Assembly (NCBI GenBank): GCA_964537965.1
Contig: CAZIDB010000034.1
Location: 1-28,373 of the forward strand
DNA from: SURF-24 sp964537965
Lineage (GTDB): Bacteria; Bacteroidota; Ignavibacteria; Ignavibacteriales; SURF-24
Direction: 5' to 3'
DNA: 28,373 nucleotides
Positions within the stretch are counted from its first letter, which is position 1, and the number at the start of each line of letters is the position of its first letter. The notes under the pieces are model-generated. The model had not been told where the DNA came from and did no database searches. It saw only the letters and a program-made list of their open reading frames with translations. The translations under genes were made by a program, and so were the position numbers. Shown here piece by piece: positions 1 to 8,203 of the stretch.

Positions 1-44
1 CAGTAAGACTTGAAAATATTTTTAACATTAATTAATTCTGCCAT
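1..44 (-). CDS. ABC transporter ATP-binding protein, N-terminal fragment (runs off window)
   Basis: On the minus strand a start codon at 44-42 follows a strong ribosome binding site (AAAGGAG at about 51-57) and opens a frame that reads M-A-E-L-I-N-V-K-N-I-F-K-S-Y before the window ends. That pattern (hydrophobic strand, then V-K-N-I-x-K-x-Y) is the usual first strand of ABC ATPases of the MacB/LolD exporter class, just ahead of the A-loop aromatic residue. It lies 144 bases downstream of, and in the same direction as, a MacA/HlyD-type adaptor, which is the normal place for its ABC partner. Only 14 codons are visible, so no Walker motif can be checked; the call rests on the start, the ribosome site and the context. 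Confidence 0.6.
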   Translation of the reverse strand, partial: MAELINVKNIFKSY

Positions 45-188
45 TGAAGCTCCTTTTAATTAAATAATCTTTACCAGAAAAATTTTTACTCCGGAAATCA
101 AAAACCTTAAATTGGAAAGTAAAAAGCCACTTAATATTTCGGCCCTTTGATTATAAAAACAATGAACTGATTATTCCTTTAATTAACA

Positions 189-1382
189 TTATTCAGTTTT
201 AACCTTCACGCCGTCTTTAATCTTTTCATTAATAGTCTCTACAACCTGGTCTCCCTCACTTAACCCGGAAGTAATTTCAGAATAAACATCAAACTGGCGG
301 CCGACTGTAATTATTTTCTCTTCAATTAAGCCATCCCGTATTGTGTAAACAATTGTCTTGTTATCTTTCTTAACGATTGATGAAGTAGGAACAACAAGAA
401 CTGCTTTTTCTGTCACATCAGCTTTTTTATTTCCTTCCATCATAAATAAAACTTTAGCGCTCATTTCAGGAAGCACCCTGCTGTCATAATCTTTAAATCC
501 AACTTTTACCATAACTGTAGCTTTAGACCTATCTGCAGTGGGAACAATTTTCGCTACATATCCGGGGTAACGTTTATCGGGATAAGCATCAAGTATAATC
601 TCACAAGGCTGGTTCATAACAATGTTTTCAATATTAGATTCCGAGACATCTGTTTCAACCTGGAGAGAACTCATATCCGCCATTGTAACTACTGCAGCTT
701 TGGAGGAAGCACTTGCAGCAAGCGGAGCAACAATTTCTCCAACGTCTGCATTTTTTGTAAGCACAGTTCCGTTAAACGGGGCACGTATTAACATATTTTC
801 CATTGCAACCTCGGCACCGGTAACTCCGGCTTTCATCAACTCAATACTTGCAAGAACTTTTAAGTATCTTGCTTCTGCCGCATCAACCGCTTCCTGTGTT
901 GTGGCATTTGATTTCAATAATTCTTTCTGTCTTCCATAACCTCTTTCGGCATCCTTTAATTCAGCTTCACTTAATTTTAAATTAGCTTTAGCCTGGTCTA
1001 ATTGTGCTTTTATGTCGCTGTCATCAAGTCTTGCAATTACCTGGTTCTTTGAAACTTTATCACCTTCAACTACACCAAGGTAAATAAGTCTGCCTGTTCC
1101 TTTGGATGCAACATTAGCTTTTCTTTGGGCAACTACATAACCACTTGCTGTAAGAACCGCATTTGATTCTGATGGAGATCTCAAAACTACAGTTGTTAAA
1201 TCTACTTCAACAGAAGTATCCATTAATGATTTAACAATGAAATATCCGGCAACAATTAAAATTGCCAGTACTAGGACAACAGCAATCTTTTTGTAGTAAT
1301 AACTATAATCTCTTTTGGGATTATTGTTTTCCTCCGTCCGATTAATTCTTAAAGCCGAAAGATCTGCTCTTTTTGTTTCCAT
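189..1382 (-). CDS. MacA/HlyD-family periplasmic adaptor of an efflux transporter
   Basis: A 397-residue membrane-fusion protein that would bridge an inner-membrane ABC transporter and an outer-membrane channel. A cytoplasmic basic stretch (about 1-31) leads into one membrane anchor (about 33-52). Then follow the first half of a biotinyl-lipoyl domain (A-S-G-Y-V near 80, then V-x-E-G-D-x-V and A-R-L-D-D near 105-120), a coiled-coil hairpin rich in A, K, E and L (about 123-195), the second lipoyl half with R-A-P-F-N-G-T-V near 200, a beta-barrel domain (about 228-310) and a membrane-proximal domain ending the chain. It has no lipobox. The start has an AAAGAG-type ribosome site 8 bases upstream. 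The gene after it starts like an ABC ATPase, favouring a MacAB-like exporter over an RND pump. Substrate cannot be told. Confidence 0.85.
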   Translation of the reverse strand: METKRADLSALRINRTEENNNPKRDYSYYYKKIAVVLVLAILIVAGYFIVKSLMDTSVEVDLTTVVLRSPSESNAVLTASGYVVAQRKANVASKGTGRLIYLGVVEGDKVSKNQVIARLDDSDIKAQLDQAKANLKLSEAELKDAERGYGRQKELLKSNATTQEAVDAAEARYLKVLASIELMKAGVTGAEVAMENMLIRAPFNGTVLTKNADVGEIVAPLAASASSKAAVVTMADMSSLQVETDVSESNIENIVMNQPCEIILDAYPDKRYPGYVAKIVPTADRSKATVMVKVGFKDYDSRVLPEMSAKVLFMMEGNKKADVTEKAVLVVPTSSIVKKDNKTIVYTIRDGLIEEKIITVGRQFDVYSEITSGLSEGDQVVETINEKIKDGVKVKTE

Positions 1383-1448
1383 TCAATCACTCTTTTAAAA
1401 TGGTTTATATAATTGTTACCGATGTTTATTAATAGTATTGATAAAGTA

Positions 1449-1476
1449 TTTATACTCGCAATAAGTAAAGACACAA
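1449..1476 (-). promoter_or_regulatory. Possible promoter for the efflux adaptor gene
   Basis: On the minus strand TTGTGT (1476-1471) and TATAAA (1454-1449) are separated by 16 bases, facing the adaptor gene. The match to the sigma-70 pattern is fair, not strong, in AT-rich DNA where chance matches are common. Confidence 0.3.
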
Positions 1477-1510
1477 AATCTTAAAATCTTTGCTTATTCA
1501 GAAGTTCTTA

Positions 1511-1540
1511 TCGGTAAATAACAGAATATTTTCGGTAAAT
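1511..1540. repeat. Direct repeat TCGGTAAAT x2, 21 bases apart
   Basis: TCGGTAAAT occurs at 1511-1519 and again at 1532-1540, a 21-base period that places both copies on the same helical face. The 7-base core TCGGTAA also occurs on the opposite strand at about 1422-1416. All three lie in the divergent spacer between the efflux adaptor gene and mutS, so a regulator binding site is possible; no regulator is known. Confidence 0.4.
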
Positions 1541-1572
1541 GTTTCCTTCTTTTAGTAACATTTAAAGCAAAA

Positions 1573-1601
1573 TTGAATTTATACGGTTATTGAGGTATAT
1601 T
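1573..1601 (+). promoter_or_regulatory. Likely sigma-70 promoter of mutS
   Basis: TTGAAT (1573-1578) and TATATT (1596-1601) are separated by exactly 17 bases, close to the sigma-70 consensus. Transcription would begin near 1608, leaving a leader of only about 18 bases before the mutS start codon. That fits the absence of a clear ribosome binding site ahead of mutS. Confidence 0.5.
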
Positions 1602-1625
1602 TTTACTTGAAAAATCGATTGGTGT

Positions 1626-4232
1626 ATGTCTACTCCCTTAATGAATCAATACCATAAGATCAAGGAAAAGCAGCCGGATACTATTCTTTTATTTCGTGTT
1701 GGAGATTTCTTTGAAACCTTTGAGGAAGATGCCAAAACTGCTTCTAAAGTTTTAGGTATTACTTTGACAAGAAGAGCAAATGGTTCAGCCGGTGATGTTC
1801 CTTTGGCTGGCTTCCCGTTTCATGCAATTGATACTTACCTTCCAAAGCTTGTCCGGTCCGGCTACCGAGTTGCCGTTTGCGAACAAATGGAAAATCCTAA
1901 ATTTGTTAAGGGAATTGTTAAACGTGAAGTTATTGAAGTTGTTACTCCTGGTGTTGCTCTTAACGATAAACTTCTTGACCATAAAAAAAACAATTACCTC
2001 GCTTCAATATATATAAAAGATAACCTTGCGGGAATTTCTTTCTGCGATATTTCCACCGGCGAATATTTTACCTATGAAACTGCTGTTACAGAATTAAGGG
2101 CACAGATTGAATTAATCAATCCGGCTGAAATTCTTTACCAGAAAAAGGATAAAGAATTTTTAAGCGATTTACTTGCTAAGCTGAACCTGAACATCCGCCT
2201 TTCAAAAATTGACGACTGGATATTCAATATTGATTACAGCAGGGACATTTTAATTGCTCATTTCAGAACAATAAACCTTAAAGGATTTGGAATTGAAAAT
2301 CTTTCTGCCGGTACTATAGCTGCCGGTGTTGTGCTTCATTACCTGCAGGAAACTCAGAAAGTAAATCTTACTCATATAAATAAAATTGCAAAGTACAATC
2401 CTTCGGATTATATGCTGCTGGATTTTGCTACAAAACGTAACCTTGAAATAACTTATTCATACCAGGAAGGAATAAGAGAAGGTTCGTTAATTTCTATCCT
2501 TGATAAAACCGAAACAGCAATGGGCGGAAGAATGCTTAAGAACTGGATTTCTGCCCCGCTTAGAAAATTAGAACCTATACTCAAAAGACAACAATGCGTT
2601 GAAGAGTTTTTCCTCAATAAAGAACTAAGGCAAAAAATTCAGAATGATCTTAGAGAAGTCGGGGATCTGGAAAGACTTATTTCAAAAGTATGTACGGGGC
2701 GTGCAAATCCAAGAGAAATTGTTGCGCTGAAATTTTCTTTGCAAAGAATTCCGGCAATTAAAGAAAGTCTGAATGAAGTTAAATCTCCGGTCCTTGTTCA
2801 GGTAAATAATCAGCTTTTACCATTAACAAAGCTTGTTGATAAAATAAATCTTTCTATAACTGATTCTCCCCCGTTAAACATTGCAGACGGTGGGGTAATT
2901 AAAAGAGGCTTTAGTGTTGAATTGGATGAACTCCGCGATCTTTCAATAAATGCAAAAAGCTGGATTGCCAACCTGCAAAAATCGGAAAGAGAACGAACAG
3001 GAATTTCTTCGCTTAAAGTTAGTTTTAACAAAGTGTTTGGTTACTATATTGAAATTAGCAACGCTAACAAAGATAAAGTTCCTGAAGACTACATTCGCAA
3101 ACAAACACTCGTAAACGGAGAAAGATTTATTACTCCGGAATTAAAAACCTACGAAGATAAAATTCTTAATGCGGAAGAAAAGATTATTGAACTTGAATCC
3201 CAGTTGTTTAATGAAATAAGATTAGAAGCTGCATCGGAGGCAGAAGTAATTCAGCAAAATGCAAGACTTGTTGCAATGTTGGATTGTTACGTCTCGCTTG
3301 CAGAATGCGCTGATCAATATAATTATGTGAAGCCTGTAATTGATGAATCTGATAATATTGAAATTGTTGACGGTAGGCATCCTGTTGTTGAAAGAATAAT
3401 GAAACCGGGAGAGAAATTTACTCCAAACAATTGTCATTTAAATAATACTGATTCGCAGATAATTATTCTTACCGGTCCGAATATGGCTGGTAAATCGGTT
3501 TACATCCGCCAGGTCGGGTTGATTGTACTTCTTGCACAAATGGGTTCATTCGTGCCAGCAAAATCTGCAAGAATCGGATTAACAGATAAAATTTTTACGC
3601 GCGTTGGCGCCAGTGATAATATTACCGCAGGTGAAAGTACATTTTTAGTTGAGATGCAGGAGACTGCAAATATTCTTAACAACGCAACAGAAAAAAGCCT
3701 GATCCTTCTTGATGAAATCGGTAGAGGAACAAGTACATTTGACGGAATTTCCATTGCCTGGGCTGTTACGGAATATTTACACGATTATGAAAAGGTTGCT
3801 GCAAAAACTCTTTTCGCAACCCACTACCATGAGTTGAACGAAATGGCCAGTCTTTTTCCTCATATTAAAAATTTCAAAGTTGAAGTAAGAGAATACGGAG
3901 ACAAAGTAATCTTTCTTCATAAAGTAACTGCGGGAGGAGCAGACCACAGCTATGGAATACAAGTTGCACAGATGGCAGGTTTGCCTGAGTTTGTTACAAA
4001 CAGGGCAAAACAAATATTGGAAAATCTTGAATCCAAAGAGTTGACACCTGTTGAAATTAAAAAAGCAAGGATAGCTAAATTAAAGCAAGTGGATGAGTCA
4101 CAATTCAGTTTATTTGAAATTAAAGATGATTCGCTTCGCAAGGAAATTTCCGATATCGAATTGAACAGTCTTACTCCTATTGAAGCATTGAATAAACTTA
4201 ATGAACTTAAAAAGAAAATTGAGAACGATTAA
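1626..4232 (+). CDS. mutS: DNA mismatch repair protein MutS
   Basis: An 868-residue MutS1, the usual length, which binds mispaired or looped DNA and starts mismatch repair with MutL. The N-terminal mismatch-binding domain has the F-x-E motif within G-D-F-F-E-T-F (about residue 27-33). The connector, core and clamp domains follow. The ATPase has Walker A G-P-N-M-A-G-K-S near 617-624, Walker B L-L-D-E-I-G-R-G-T-S-T near 692-702 and the conserved A-T-H-Y-H-E-L switch. The C terminus has the family's tail L-T-P-I-E-A-L-x-x-L-x-x-L-K. An in-frame stop lies six codons upstream, so the ATG at 1626 is the only reasonable ATG start; it lacks a clear Shine-Dalgarno. The stop codon abuts the next start. 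Confidence 0.97.
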   Translation: MSTPLMNQYHKIKEKQPDTILLFRVGDFFETFEEDAKTASKVLGITLTRRANGSAGDVPLAGFPFHAIDTYLPKLVRSGYRVAVCEQMENPKFVKGIVKREVIEVVTPGVALNDKLLDHKKNNYLASIYIKDNLAGISFCDISTGEYFTYETAVTELRAQIELINPAEILYQKKDKEFLSDLLAKLNLNIRLSKIDDWIFNIDYSRDILIAHFRTINLKGFGIENLSAGTIAAGVVLHYLQETQKVNLTHINKIAKYNPSDYMLLDFATKRNLEITYSYQEGIREGSLISILDKTETAMGGRMLKNWISAPLRKLEPILKRQQCVEEFFLNKELRQKIQNDLREVGDLERLISKVCTGRANPREIVALKFSLQRIPAIKESLNEVKSPVLVQVNNQLLPLTKLVDKINLSITDSPPLNIADGGVIKRGFSVELDELRDLSINAKSWIANLQKSERERTGISSLKVSFNKVFGYYIEISNANKDKVPEDYIRKQTLVNGERFITPELKTYEDKILNAEEKIIELESQLFNEIRLEAASEAEVIQQNARLVAMLDCYVSLAECADQYNYVKPVIDESDNIEIVDGRHPVVERIMKPGEKFTPNNCHLNNTDSQIIILTGPNMAGKSVYIRQVGLIVLLAQMGSFVPAKSARIGLTDKIFTRVGASDNITAGESTFLVEMQETANILNNATEKSLILLDEIGRGTSTFDGISIAWAVTEYLHDYEKVAAKTLFATHYHELNEMASLFPHIKNFKVEVREYGDKVIFLHKVTAGGADHSYGIQVAQMAGLPEFVTNRAKQILENLESKELTPVEIKKARIAKLKQVDESQFSLFEIKDDSLRKEISDIELNSLTPIEALNKLNELKKKIEND

Positions 4233-4847
4233 ATGAAGAAATTTTATGTAATTCTTTTTGCTGTTTTAATTTTAGCTGCCGGGTGTGAGAAAAATTACTC
4301 TCCGGAAGAAAGAGAGTATATCAATAAAATTGAGAAGATAAGGATTAATAAAAACAACGAGATGAAGAATGATGCAAACTCACCCTTCAACCAGGAGCCT
4401 AAAGTACATTTTGAGGAATTGAAATATTTCGATATCAATCCCGGTTTTGTTTTTCAAAGTAAATTAACCGAATATTCTGCAAAGGATACTATTAAGATTT
4501 ACGGAACAAAAGGTGAAGAGAGAAAAGTAATAAGGTTTGGATTTGTAAGTTTTTCATATAAGAACAGCATTTATAAAATGAAAGTTTATAAAGGAACAAG
4601 TAAAACGGGAGTTGAGTATTACAGCCTGTGGTTTACAGATAAGACAACAAATAAGGAAACTTACGGTGTAGGTCGTTATCTTGATTTTGAACTTAATCCC
4701 GATAAGGATTTTATTTATTCAATTGATTTTAATCTTGCGTATAATCCTTATTGTGCTTATAGTAGTAAATATAGCTGTGCTGTTCCCACTAAAGAAGATT
4801 ATCTTGATTTAGCCATTGAAGCAGGCGAGAAAAAATTCCACGACTAA
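4233..4847 (+). CDS. DUF1684-family lipoprotein
   Basis: A 204-residue exported lipoprotein: a lysine-led signal peptide ends in a good lipobox, L-A-A-G-C, with Cys18 as lipid site. The mature part matches the DUF1684 pattern I recognise: a middle G-x-x-R-x-x-x-R-F-G-F-V-S-F stretch, then K-E-T-Y-G-V-G-R-Y-L-D-F-E, then D-F-N-x-A-Y-N-P-Y-C-A-Y-S ... S-C-A-V-P, and the closing L-x-L-A-I-x-A-G-E-K. The two cysteines in the Y-N-P-Y-C / S-C-A-V-P block are typical of the family. The biochemical role of DUF1684 is not established. Its ATG directly follows the mutS stop, so the two are probably co-transcribed, though no functional link to mismatch repair is implied. Confidence 0.8.
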   Translation: MKKFYVILFAVLILAAGCEKNYSPEEREYINKIEKIRINKNNEMKNDANSPFNQEPKVHFEELKYFDINPGFVFQSKLTEYSAKDTIKIYGTKGEERKVIRFGFVSFSYKNSIYKMKVYKGTSKTGVEYYSLWFTDKTTNKETYGVGRYLDFELNPDKDFIYSIDFNLAYNPYCAYSSKYSCAVPTKEDYLDLAIEAGEKKFHD

Positions 4848-4886
4848 TTACGTAAAAAAATTAAAATAAAAAATAGAGGTTAAAAA

Positions 4887-5900
4887 GTGGTTGTAGTTTT
4901 AGAAAAGAACGTAACCGAAATCCAGATTGAGAACATCATTAAACATCTTGAAGATTTTGGATTTGATGTCCATAAGTCCACTGGTATTGAATCAATTGTT
5001 CTTGGTGCAATTGGTGTTAAACCCGATTTTGATGTCCGGCAGGTTGAAATTCTTGATGGTGTAAAAGAAGTACACCGGATAACCGAACCATTTAAATTAG
5101 CAAGCAGAACATTTAAGAAAGACAAAACAATAATAAAAATTAAGGATGTTGAAATTGGTGGCGATCAAGTTGTAATAATGGCCGGGCCTTGTTCCGTTGA
5201 GAATGAAGAACAAATTAACCTGCTGGCGGAAATTGTTGCAAAGAACGGCGCTAAAATTTTACGGGGCGGCGCATTTAAACCCCGCACTTCTCCTTATGCG
5301 TTCCAGGGTTTAGGCGAAGAAGGATTAAAACTGATGCGCAAAGCTGCCGATGCTAATAACCTTCTTGTTATAACAGAAGTAATGCAGATTGAACAGATTG
5401 ATTTAATTGATAAATACACAGATATCTTCCAGGTTGGTGCACGCAATATGCAAAACTATCCTTTGCTTAGTGAACTTGGCAAATCATCAAAACCAGTTAT
5501 GCTTAAAAGAGGATTGGCTGCAACAATTGAAGAATGGATGATGGCTGCAGAATATATTCTCGCCAAGGGAAATAAATCCGTTATGCTTTGTGAACGCGGC
5601 ATAAGAACTTTTGAAACTTATACAAGAAATACTTTTGATCTTTCTGCAATCCCTGTTGTTCATAAAAAAAGTCATTTGCCGGTTGTTGCAGATCCTTCCC
5701 ACGCTACCGGTTACAGGGATCAGGTAATCCCGATGGCTCGTGCAGCAGTTGCTGCAGGTGCTGATTCAATTATGGTAGAGGTGCATCATAATCCTGAGAA
5801 AGCTTTATCTGATGGACCACAGGCATTATTACCGGAACAGTTTTCCAATATGATGAAGGAATTGAGAACAATCGCTCAGGCTATAGGAAGAACAATTTAA
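4887..5900 (+). CDS. aroF: 3-deoxy-7-phosphoheptulonate (DAHP) synthase with N-terminal ferredoxin-like domain
   Basis: A 337-residue enzyme that condenses phosphoenolpyruvate and erythrose 4-phosphate, the first step of the shikimate pathway. Residues 1-70 form the small ferredoxin-like regulatory domain seen in Thermotoga-type DAHP synthases; the rest is the KDPS-like barrel. Visible signatures are A-G-P-C-S-V-E (metal-ligand Cys102), R-G-G-A-F-K-P-R-T-S-P-Y, Q-V-G-A-R-N-M-Q-N, L-K-R-G, C-E-R-G-I-R-T, V-A-D-P-S-H-A-T-G and V-E-V-H-H-N-P. The start is GTG at 4887, 8 bases after an AGAGG ribosome site. In this class the N-terminal domain binds tyrosine or phenylalanine for feedback control; that is known for relatives, not shown here. 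Prephenate dehydrogenase follows. Confidence 0.95.
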   Translation: MVVVLEKNVTEIQIENIIKHLEDFGFDVHKSTGIESIVLGAIGVKPDFDVRQVEILDGVKEVHRITEPFKLASRTFKKDKTIIKIKDVEIGGDQVVIMAGPCSVENEEQINLLAEIVAKNGAKILRGGAFKPRTSPYAFQGLGEEGLKLMRKAADANNLLVITEVMQIEQIDLIDKYTDIFQVGARNMQNYPLLSELGKSSKPVMLKRGLAATIEEWMMAAEYILAKGNKSVMLCERGIRTFETYTRNTFDLSAIPVVHKKSHLPVVADPSHATGYRDQVIPMARAAVAAGADSIMVEVHHNPEKALSDGPQALLPEQFSNMMKELRTIAQAIGRTI

Positions 5901-5936
5901 AATAAGAAAAATAAAAAAACAGATAGCCTCACCCCT

Positions 5937-5961
5937 TACCCCTCTCCAAGGGAGAGGGGTA
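5937..5961. repeat. REP-like perfect hairpin between aroF and tyrA
   Basis: Arms 5937-5947 (TACCCCTCTCC) and 5951-5961 (GGAGAGGGGTA) pair perfectly over 11 bases with a 3-base loop. They are G+C-rich in AT-rich surroundings and preceded by CCTCACCCCT, the layout of a short dispersed repeat common in many bacterial genomes. No T-run follows on the plus strand, so it is a poor intrinsic terminator. Confidence 0.7.
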
Positions 5962-6028
5962 GAAGATAAATTAGTTATATCAATTTTATTTTCATTTAAA
6001 AAGATTTGGACAATTACACAGAAATTTC

Positions 6029-7099
6029 ATGAATATTTCAATTATCGGATTAGGTTTAATAGGTGGTTCAATTGCAAAAGGTTTGAAAGGACATGACCAA
6101 TCGTTCCGCATTTCTGCTTTTGATAAAGCTGATATTTTAGATAAAGCCCTGGAACAAAAGATAATTGATGACAAACTTAATTCAATAGAAGAATCTGTTA
6201 ATTCTGAAATAATATTTCTCTGCCTTCCGCTTGAACATTCGCTTTCTACATTTGAAAAAATAATTCCGGTTCTTAAAGATGATACAATACTTACTGATGT
6301 CTGCGGTATTAAGGGTATATTTGAAAAGAAGTGGGATGAAAACAAAAATAAGGGATTATACATTGGCGGTCACCCTATGACCGGCAAAGAAAAAGGCGGC
6401 TTTGAAAACTCCGATCCGCTTCTTTTTGAAAATGCTGTTTATATACTTTCAGATTCAAACAAAGAATCAGCTAATACACAAAAGCTTGTTGATGTTCTTA
6501 AACTGCTTGGCTCAAGGATTACTTTTCTGAATCCTTTTTTACACGATAAAGTAGTTGCCCGTGTAAGCCACTTACCCCAGTTACTTTCGGTTGGATTAGT
6601 TAACTCAACAACCAAAGGTTTTGCAAATATAAATCCTCTTGATTTTGCCGCAGGCGGGTTCAGAGACATGACAAGGATTGCTTCAAGTGATTTTAATATC
6701 TGGAAGGAAATATTGAAACTTAATAAACTTGAAATTCTTTCAGCCTTAAATTCACTTCAGAATGAAATTGACGACATCAGGCGATATCTTATAAATGATT
6801 CTTCAGACAAATTAAATTCAATGTTTAATTCCGCTTCGGAAAAACGGGATGAGATTCCCAAAAACACAAAAGGATTTGTCTCGCCACTTTACGATGTATT
6901 CGTTTTTGTAAACGATGTACCGGGAATAATAAGCAGGCTTTCAACTGCATTATTCAACGCCGGGATTAATATTAAAGACATGGAACTGCTGAAAATTCGG
7001 GAAGGAAGCGGAGGTACATTCCGCTTATCATTTGAATCCGCGGATGATGTTCACAGGGCTAAAGAAATTTTAGTGAATAATGGTTTTACAATAAACTAA
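6029..7099 (+). CDS. tyrA: Prephenate dehydrogenase with C-terminal ACT domain
   Basis: A 356-residue NAD(P)-dependent prephenate (or arogenate) dehydrogenase, making 4-hydroxyphenylpyruvate for tyrosine. The Rossmann motif G-L-G-L-I-G-G-S is at residues 7-14. The catalytic-type histidine lies in G-G-H-P-M-T-G-K-E (His115), a second conserved one in R-V-S-H-L-P-Q (His181), and A-A-G-G-F-R-D-M-T-R-I-A is the usual helical-domain signature. Residues about 285-356 form an ACT domain (V-F-V-N-D-V-P-G-I-I-S-R-L), which in relatives senses the end-product amino acid. The start ATG follows no strong ribosome site. It shares direction with DAHP synthase 128 bases upstream, and its stop overlaps the next start by one base (TAATG). 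Confidence 0.95.
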   Translation: MNISIIGLGLIGGSIAKGLKGHDQSFRISAFDKADILDKALEQKIIDDKLNSIEESVNSEIIFLCLPLEHSLSTFEKIIPVLKDDTILTDVCGIKGIFEKKWDENKNKGLYIGGHPMTGKEKGGFENSDPLLFENAVYILSDSNKESANTQKLVDVLKLLGSRITFLNPFLHDKVVARVSHLPQLLSVGLVNSTTKGFANINPLDFAAGGFRDMTRIASSDFNIWKEILKLNKLEILSALNSLQNEIDDIRRYLINDSSDKLNSMFNSASEKRDEIPKNTKGFVSPLYDVFVFVNDVPGIISRLSTALFNAGINIKDMELLKIREGSGGTFRLSFESADDVHRAKEILVNNGFTIN

Positions 7100-7635
7100 T
7101 GAAAAATAAATTCCTTACTCTTACTCTTAATCTTACCTTATTCTTACTCCTAATTTTTTCCTCATTTATCTTTTCTACTTGTAAAAGAGAGGAATTAAAA
7201 CCTGGCATTGGAAAAGATGCAACGGGAAGTGCAATTCTAACTGCTTTTATAAATGGTGATAAATATGAAGACTCTGTTATAATTAAACCAATTGCAAAGT
7301 TTGAAAAATTTAATAACGTTACAATTGTAAACCTGTGGGATTCGGCCAAAGTAAGCAGTTATGGTGAAGGGTTATCTTTAAGAATTAAATTTGGAAATAT
7401 TAAGGAAGAATTTTTATTACACGATTCAAGCTATTTCGCAACACCAATGTGGAATTCTGATTCTTTGCCAATCAGAATCCTGAAAAAGAATTATAAAGAA
7501 TTTAATGAATGGAAGAAGACGATTCCTGAATTAAATTCTGATGCGATTATCCTCGGTACTGAAGCCGGTATTGATATTCTCCTTTATTGGAATGGTTATG
7601 AGTTTAATTTATTCTGGCCGGATGAAGAGCCGTAA
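7099..7635 (+). CDS. Hypothetical exported protein following tyrA
   Basis: A 178-residue protein I do not recognise. A lysine-led, very hydrophobic leader (about residues 5-27, rich in L, T and F) ends at S-T-C-K, which is lipobox-like, but Thr at -1 is unusual, so lipidation is uncertain. The remainder is acidic to neutral, rich in aromatic residues and N/K, and looks like a small beta-rich periplasmic domain; it ends L-F-W-P-D-E-E-P. The start codon overlaps the tyrA stop by one base, so it is translated as part of that operon. Nothing ties it to aromatic synthesis beyond position. Confidence 0.65.
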   Translation: MKNKFLTLTLNLTLFLLLIFSSFIFSTCKREELKPGIGKDATGSAILTAFINGDKYEDSVIIKPIAKFEKFNNVTIVNLWDSAKVSSYGEGLSLRIKFGNIKEEFLLHDSSYFATPMWNSDSLPIRILKKNYKEFNEWKKTIPELNSDAIILGTEAGIDILLYWNGYEFNLFWPDEEP

Positions 7636-8203
7636 ACTGAATCTCACTCAAATGCTTCCCGCTTTCTTATATTTAATTGGCAAAGCAGGTTGTTAATCTC
7701 ATAATTTTCTTAGCTTGCCAGTACATTTTCAATTGAAAGAAATAAACCGCAGCAATAATTGAATTCTAGGATAAATAATTTCAAATTCCCGATATTTTTA
7801 TAGATGGGGTACTATTGATTAAAAGTCCAGATAAATGTATCTTTCTCTAAAAATATTGCTGGGATTGTAAATGTTGTATTATAAACCCCAAAAAGTATGT
7901 AATTATATCTGCTTACCGGAAATTGATGATTCCTCAAAAGTTTTTTCTTCAAATAAAAGGATCAATTTATTATTAGTACGATTATTTATTTCATCAGACA
8001 AAAATACTTGTGTTTTCGTTATTGCTTTTATGTTGGATTGTATTCCAAATTTTACTGAGAATGGAGAAATAGTAGCCTGGCAATAATCAATCACTGCGCT
8101 TGAAGGTTTCCGGGTTTCTTCAATAATAAATACTAAAAAGGTTTTGTCTTTAACTTTATTCTAAGGTTAAGAGAAATAAAAGCAGAATTAATGAGGGACT
8201 AAA
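7636..8203. other. 568-base spacer without a convincing gene
   Basis: This AT-rich spacer separates the aromatic operon from the signalling cluster and presumably carries the cluster's promoter, though I see no near-consensus one. I looked for riboswitch-like paired cores (including c-di-GMP GEMM) and tRNA and found none. The minus strand is open without a stop from 8160 down to a TAA at 7903 (85 codons) but has no ATG; a 71-codon plus-strand frame overlaps it. See the finding on a possible remnant gene. Confidence 0.5.

Noticed and set aside
622..939. Plus-strand 105-codon frame inside the efflux adaptor gene
   Set aside because: It is the opposite-strand shadow of the coiled-coil and lipoyl region; no ribosome site and no recognisable protein pattern.
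7871..8086. Plus-strand 71-codon frame in the long spacer
   Set aside because: Cysteine- and aromatic-rich random-looking product, no ribosome site, and the opposite strand looks more coding-like.
7636..8203. c-di-GMP or other riboswitch ahead of the signalling cluster
   Set aside because: The Yfi-like context made this worth looking for, but I found no paired core or conserved motif; the sequence is AT-rich without clear stems.
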